A stretch of DNA of 64,000 bases from Hordeum vulgare subsp. vulgare (lineage: Eukaryota > Streptophyta > Magnoliopsida > Poales > Poaceae), in contig NC_058522.1 of the NCBI RefSeq assembly GCF_904849725.1, forward strand, positions 197,515,986 through 197,579,985, in the 5' to 3' direction. The position numbers were made by a program, and so were the translations under genes. Of the stretch, positions 58,901-64,000 are shown in pieces (positions within the stretch are counted from its first letter, which is position 1; each line of letters opens with the position of its first letter). The notes beneath the pieces were generated by a model, which saw nothing but the letters and a program-made list of their open reading frames with translations, was not told the DNA's origin and made no database searches.

Positions 58901-59754
58901 CACTGTCAAGAAAACCAACCATTTCCACCCAATAATTTTCAAAACGAAAAAGGTTGCACTTGGGAATGTTTGTGTTTATGCATACTACACATGGAACATG
59001 ATCTGATGCAGTTTTAGATAAAGGAAACACCTGTGTAATTGGATAGATAGATATCCAATTGGTATGACCTACCCTTGAGGGAAATTCAAGAAGACCAAGG
59101 TGACCAATATTTTCATTAAAGATGAAAATATCGTTAACATGAGCACCACGAAGGTTTCTATTGGATCAAGAGCGAATAAAACGGAAATCTCCTAGTAACA
59201 ACCATTTTTCATTTATACATATGTTCAGGTTATACACCCACGTGACGAATTGGTATCTAGCCTCACCATGGCAGGGTCCATAAACATTTACCAAAGTGCA
59301 TGTTTCACTATTGTGGTTGGAGGTGAAAGACAGAACTATTCCAAAACTTTGGGAGTCAATGAGGGTACCAGTTAGGATCGAAGAGTTCTAGAGAACGATT
59401 AGGCCACCAGAAGCTCCACGCGATGGGCTATATGCAAAGCGATCAAATTTTTTGGGGCAAAAATTCCTAATACTTCGATAATCAATCTGTTGCATTTTAG
59501 TTTCTTGGAGACAAACCATAGGAAGCCAGGCTTTCATCAATTTTGTTTCGAACAACTCTTTGACGCGCATATGAATTCAACCCACGTACATTCCAGCAAA
59601 GAACTCGCCAGCTTCGCTTAGCCCGATTATCCATAGGAACAAAGTTTACAAGATATATACGTGCAGGTACATAACAACTGACACAAAGTGAGTTCAAAAG
59701 GCAGCGGAACAGGACAACCAGTCGCAAAGTAGAGAGACCACCATATAAAACCAC
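55990..59754 (-). pseudogene. LINE ORF2: endonuclease and reverse transcriptase
   Basis: The endonuclease part has WRVLCWNVRGLNS (near 59610), CLQETK (near 59515) and SDHVP (near 59000), the APE-type motifs. The expected GDFN reads GDFRF. Reverse transcriptase follows: DKAPGPDGF near 58320, SQYGFIKCRTILD near 58050, IDFEKAFESIE near 57935, RKGDPMSPLLF near 57760 and QYADD at 57631-57617, the catalytic YADD. Further on come KKKGGLGIMNL (near 57120) and a zf-RVT-like rear (LNTQDMLERRHW, then DRLFFTCMF). The rear stops at 56009-56007. Several stops and frame changes break it (for example near 59390, 58535, 57383 and 56690). In active relatives it nicks the target and reverse transcribes the RNA in place. 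Confidence 0.85.
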
Positions 59755-59771
59755 GATACATAAATGTTCTT

Positions 59772-62608
59772 CTAATCATCATCATGTCCTAGCTTGGTGA
59801 CACCATGATCTTCCATAATAAGGTCCATCGTCAGCTTCTCTAGGGCGATGCCAAGACTTAGGCCAACAGCTTGAAAGACACGAACAGGCGTTGCTGGCGG
59901 GATATCGATGGAAGGTTCCTCCACTGGTGGTTGTGTCACCTCTTTGTTGCCTGCAGACACCTCGAGAGTCTTAGCGCGGGGCTTTCGCTTCTTTGGCATC
60001 GGAATCGACAGTTCCTGCAGAACAAGATTAAAGCCATCTCGTTTCAGCGAACCTCTGGTGCACCTACAGACAACCGAGTCAGCAAGCGGAGTGGACATTT
60101 TTTGTTGGACCTTCTTTTTGGCACCTAGGTTTGAGAAAGAGAAAAAACCCTCTGCAGATGTAGAGCTCTTTTCATCAGTGTGAAGCACTTTAGACATCAG
60201 AGTGCGAGGAGAAGGGGTGCAGTCAGTATAAACAATACTAGACACCCCGTTGGCTTCATCAAAGGCAATAGACGAGGAGCACTTAGAGAGCACAAACGGT
60301 GCAACAACGACCGTTGGGAGAGCGCGTGGAATGTGTTGTGCGCTGAAGACCCCCATCAGAGTTTCGAAAAATCTCCTCCAACCCATAACAGGGGGGAGTG
60401 GTGGACCATAAACCACCGTCACCATTCCGATCATCAAGTTGACACGCTGAATGATGGGTTGCTGATAGGGAACAATTGCTAGAGGATAAAACTTATGTTG
60501 ATCCTCATGAACTTCATCATTGTCTTAAACATTGTTTGGTTGAGGGTCCACATGATCCACCTCTTACACTGAATCTGAAGAAATAGGATGATCAATGACC
60601 ATGGACTCTTGGTCCTGGTAAGGCACAACCGACTTAGCTACCGACACCTTAGCATGGCAACCACATCCATCATCTTCATGTTGATGCAGAGGCTCCTGGG
60701 TCTACTCGGGCATCGGGGGTGGAGGGACGTCATTCCAACCCAGAGGTGTGTAGGCTGGCAGGGCAAACATCAGATTATCCTACTGAACGTGGCTCGGTAG
60801 TTGGTGAATGTTGCCATTGAGAGGCATGTTGTCTTCATCTTGGGGCATCTTCTCAGCAAACTTCGCCCCTAAATTATAGAGTGGCGCACACCAAGAGACA
60901 CTCACTCCTCCCCAAGCAGCATATTCAGAAAATGTAACATTGCGAGGCACTAAAATATCATGTGGGAAGGAAGCAAAAACAATGGATCGCACCAGGTACG
61001 AGTCATCATTGACCCAATGATGAAATTCACTGATGGTATTCACAGCCACACGAAGATCCTCCGTATTGCATAAATCCAGTGGCACACCCAAGAACATCAG
61101 ACAACCCTGACGAAAACCTTTAGCGCCCTGAAGACCCTCGCCTTCGTTGTGCTTCATAAATCTCACAAAGGAGTCATTCCCTATGTCCTGGGGAACCATG
61201 TGAGCAGCAGCAAACCTTTCTCCAGCGTCCCTGAGTTCAAAAAGGCCTGCCCCCGCAATCCTAGGATGGGCAGAGCGGACATGAAATCCTCTGTTGGTTA
61301 AGAGTTGAACAACCGTGTGTTGTACCAGGCCTATCTGATTGGCCGTTGTCGCGGGCATAACTTCAGCCACCAGGAACTGCTCATGCCGTCGGCCAATGGG
61401 AGCCGCCGGAGTGATGAAAGACTGTGGCAGGCGATGAGGGCCGCCATAGATGATGTCGTGGCCCGGAGGAGTGTATCGTTCGGGGTCAAGCTCGAAGTTG
61501 GCCATCATAGGAAGGGAAGCTGGAGGTGGTGGCGTCAATGGCGGTGGCTCAGATGGACTTCGGGGAGAGGTTGAATGCGATGGGATGGGAGATAGCAGCT
61601 CTGCAGCTTGCGCGGTATCCCCAATACAGGCAGAGGTACCCAAAAAATCTGAAACAAGAGTGGGACGCTTCCGTTTCCAAGTAAGATAATTTTCTAATGC
61701 AAGAGAAGCACAATTAGATTTGGTGTGTCCCACACGGAAGCACGAGGAGCAAATCTCTTAGTGGGAAGCCAGATGCCCCTTCTTTAAACAAATCAAGAAA
61801 GAAAAAATATTAGTAACCATATCACTTACCATGTCCTCAAAGAGTACTCGGGCCTCCTGGAAATAAGGTATTTGAATGTCAGGCCCAATACAAGTAGATC
61901 CTTCCCGAGCAGATGTGCTACTCTCATTCTCATCAATCCGCAGAGAGCCACGCCCATGGGCCAAGATTGCATGCTGCATTGATTTGAAATCCTCAGAAAT
62001 CCAATCGGAGTGTTTGTCGTTACAGGTGTAATAGGATCTCCATCTAGCGCAGACGATATCCCATGATTGTCGCATGGGGGAACCTGAATCCTGGAAGTTC
62101 CGCAAGGCGACGATGATTGTGGAACCGTCCCGAAGGCTATGTGCGGTGACGCCGTCGTCCATCGGAGTTCAGCCGGCGGTGGTGCCCATATAACCACACG
62201 TTAATGTTCAGACAGTGAGTAACCATCATGGCGAAGCGTAACAAGCTCATCTTGAGAAACAGGGCACCTTTATCCTTGGCAAACATCATATTGCTAAAGA
62301 GACGCAAAAGAAAGCTTTTTGCGGATTGAAGATCCAGATTTCAGCGAAGACTTTTGTGGTCTGGAATGCATTGCCATCAGACCTAAAGTCACACGCCGCT
62401 TGGATGGGCTTACTAGAATCCACTCCGCATCAAACTGTTTCTTCCATAGAGTAAATTCACGTCTCCAATTTGGTCCACCATTACCCCAGAGATGGAAGAA
62501 ACATTTGAAACTAGAGCTTTTATAAGAGCGCAAATCAAGAATATGAAATCCAACTTGTTTGCAAGAAACCCTGTACGAGAAAACCGTGTTCTTGACATAC
62601 TGAACCAT
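59772..62608 (-). pseudogene. LINE ORF1: RNA-binding protein
   Basis: The front (near 62560-62430) reads FHILDLRSYKSSSFKCFFHLWG, an N-terminal block I recall from wheat LINEs. Two zinc knuckles follow. The first is decayed (LICLKKGHLASH followed by a stop where Cys is expected). The second is CSSCFRVGHTKSNC near 61740-61700. The long frame 61733-60780 (317 codons) includes a Pro/Ser-rich linker and a conserved middle (AAAHMVPQDIGNDSFVRF, then VPRNVTFSEYAAWGGVSV). The C-terminal frame 60437-59772 carries basic KRKPRAK and a Val/Leu-rich end. Stops at 60782-60780 and 61758 split it. Confidence 0.7.
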
Positions 62609-62820
62609 AAGATCACTTGTCGAGCCCCCAATTGCTGACTCTACGGTGGCAATAGAAGATCAACAGTTAATCGAAAAGCATGATGACTAAATGAGACCAG
62701 AGTGTTGAAACACATCAGTCGCAAAAGCTGCACCAGGAGAGAAATCCAGATCCAAGGTGCTGCCACTAGTGGAATCCATGGAGAATGGCACGTCGAGGAT
62801 CGTCAGTAATCACCATGAGT
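62609..62820 (-). other. LINE 5' region
   Basis: Upstream of ORF1 on the minus strand; probably the 5' untranslated part, where L1-type elements keep an internal promoter. No clear motif is seen. Confidence 0.4.
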
Positions 62821-62879
62821 TTTTATGGTGGGCTGAGGTTGGGGTGTCACCATGTGTTTTTATGGTGGGCTGAGGTTGG
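62806..62879. repeat. 37-bp tandem duplication at the LINE 5' junction
   Basis: CACCATG(A/T)GTTTTTATGGTGGG…GGGGTGT is present twice in a row with a 37-bp period (for example GGTGGGCTGAGGTT at 62827 and 62864). The unit includes the target word and LTR sequence. Confidence 0.8.
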
Positions 62880-63879
62880 GGTGTGTCCCAGCCCCTTTTG
62901 GGATGGTGTGCCTCCTTTCCATGGCCCATGAGCCCCCCCACACTTGGTCAGGCTCACCGAAACCCCTTTCGGTACATCGTGGATTCTCTAGTATGCCCTG
63001 GAACACTTCCGGACTCTAATTAGGGGCTATAAATCAATCTTCACTTCCGTACCATTCCAGAGTTCCTTTTAACGTCCGGGATCTCATTAGGGTCTCTTAA
63101 CAACCTTCGGTCACCAACATAATAACTTGATTATAGTTATATCGTCACCAAACGTTAAGTGTGTAGACCCTGCGGGTTTGAGAACTATGTAGACATGACC
63201 GAGACACCTCCGCGGCCAATAACCAATAGCGGGACCTGGATGTCCATATTGGTTCCTAAATATTCTACAAAGATCTTTATCGGTTGAAATTCAATGTCCA
63301 GCATTCAGTTAATCCCGTATGTAGTTCCCTTTGTTCATTAGTAAGTTACTTGCCCGAGATTCAATCATCGGCATCTCCATACCTAGTTCAATCTCGTTAT
63401 CGGAAAGTCTCTTTACTTGTTCCGTAATACAATATACCGTGGCTAACTCTTTAGTCACATTTCTTGCAAGCTCATTGTGATGTTGTATTACCGAGTGGGC
63501 CCTGAGATACCTCTCCGTCGCATGGAGTAAAAAATCCCAGTTTTGATCCATGCCAACTCAACAGACACCCTCAGAGATACATGTAGAGCATCTTTATAGT
63601 CACCTAGTTATGTTGCGAGGTTGGATACACACAGGGTACTCCTTCGGTGTTAGTGAGAGGCATGATCTCATGGTCATAGGAACAGATACTTGACATGCAA
63701 AAAACAATAACAATAAACTGACATGATCACATTCTACGTTCATAGTTTGGGTCTTGTCAATTACATCATTCTCCTAATGATATGATCCCGTTATCAAATA
63801 AAAACTCATGTCTATGGCCAAGAAACCTTGACAATCTTTGATCAACAAGCTAGTCCATTAGATGCTTACTAGGGACACA
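62841..63879 (-). repeat. WIS/Inga-like LTR, minus orientation, 5' part
   Basis: It continues the minus-strand LTR after the LINE. Its complement matches the front of 53360-55073 (for example TTGTTGATCAAAGATTGTCAAGG…), by eye about 85%. The first roughly 110 bp of the LTR are absent, because a CACTA end begins at 63880; they may lie beyond the window. Confidence 0.8.
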
Positions 63880-64000
63880 CACTACTGAAATTCAGAAATT
63901 TGCCGTATGCCACGGCGGACGGCAAAGGGGGGAACCACGGACGGCAAAGGCTTTGCCGTCGATCAGTAGACGACAAACTAGACGGTAAAAAAAACTCCAG
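63880..64000. mobile_element. CACTA transposon, one end only
   Basis: It starts CACTACTGAAATTCAG, a CACTA-type terminal repeat, and is followed by subterminal GGACGGCAAAG / CTTTGCCGTC words in both orientations. The preceding ACA (63877-63879) would be the 3-bp target duplication. The element runs past the window end. Confidence 0.7.

Larger units (their letters stand above)
55957..62826 (-). mobile_element. L1-type LINE retrotransposon (degenerate, near full length)
   Basis: It is about 6.9 kb on the minus strand. The 3' end lies at the left with a short tail (T run 55955-55961 on the plus strand). The 5' end is near 62826. It carries ORF1 with CCHC knuckles and ORF2 with endonuclease, reverse transcriptase and a zf-RVT-like end. 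Many stops and frameshifts show it is inactive. It is inserted into the minus-strand copia LTR with a 14-bp target duplication. Confidence 0.85.

Noticed and set aside
1..64000. CRISPR arrays, bacterial operons, riboswitches, tRNA or rRNA genes
   Set aside because: None seen. The repeats are LTRs, tandem satellites or microsatellites, and the sequence is clearly plant nuclear DNA.
1..64000. A new defence or other multi-gene system
   Set aside because: Every recognisable coding domain belongs to retrotransposons or is a broken gene scrap. No set of intact neighbouring genes supports a system.

Overview
This looks like intergenic DNA from a large grass genome of the Triticeae (wheat, Aegilops, rye or barley). 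The main reason is a full-length Ty1-copia element whose long terminal repeats (LTRs) I recognise as the BARE1/Angela/WIS group. Around it are Athila-like and Tekay-like Gypsy elements, a 3.4 kb LTR, an L1-type LINE, CACTA elements and a Stowaway-type MITE. I see no intact host gene and no tRNA or rRNA gene. Nothing prokaryotic (operon, CRISPR, insertion sequence) is present. Family names rest on memory of sequence, not on a database search.

Layout. 1-5760: older low-copy DNA with a broken, possibly zf-XS-like gene fragment on the minus strand, a diverged tandem array with an (AC)n microsatellite, and an unidentified open frame at 4734-5096. 5781-34484: one old non-autonomous LTR retrotransposon ('element G') split by later events. 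Its left LTR is 5781-7249 and its gag starts at 7303. A near-complete Angela/BARE-type copia (7534-16472, perfect 5-bp target duplication) sits inside that gag. The rest of the gag's middle is replaced by a block (16531-27567) made of the 3' part of an Athila-like element fused to a Tekay-like pol and its 3.4 kb LTR. G resumes at 27568 and ends with an LTR at 33001-34484.

34966-42686: two Sabrina-like LTR fragments. A 5.8 kb CACTA-like element (36047-41857, TSD AGT) sits in the first; it carries a MITE, a gene-like fragment and tandem repeats. 42687-50089: an Athila-like element with gag and protease but no reverse transcriptase. Its right LTR faces an inverted LTR copy (50130-51621) across 40 bp, giving a near-palindrome of about 3 kb. 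51622-52987: 3' internal debris of a related element. 53360-63879: two WIS/Inga-like copia LTRs in opposite orientation; the minus copy is split by a degenerate LINE (55957-62826). 63880-64000: start of another CACTA element.

Nothing here works together as a pathway. The window is a record of nested insertion, deletion and recombination. I did not find a new biological system. The items most worth a second look are the long inverted LTR repeat (possible hairpin RNA source), the gene-like cargo of the CACTA element, the two gag-bearing elements without polymerase, and the unassigned open frame at 4734-5096.
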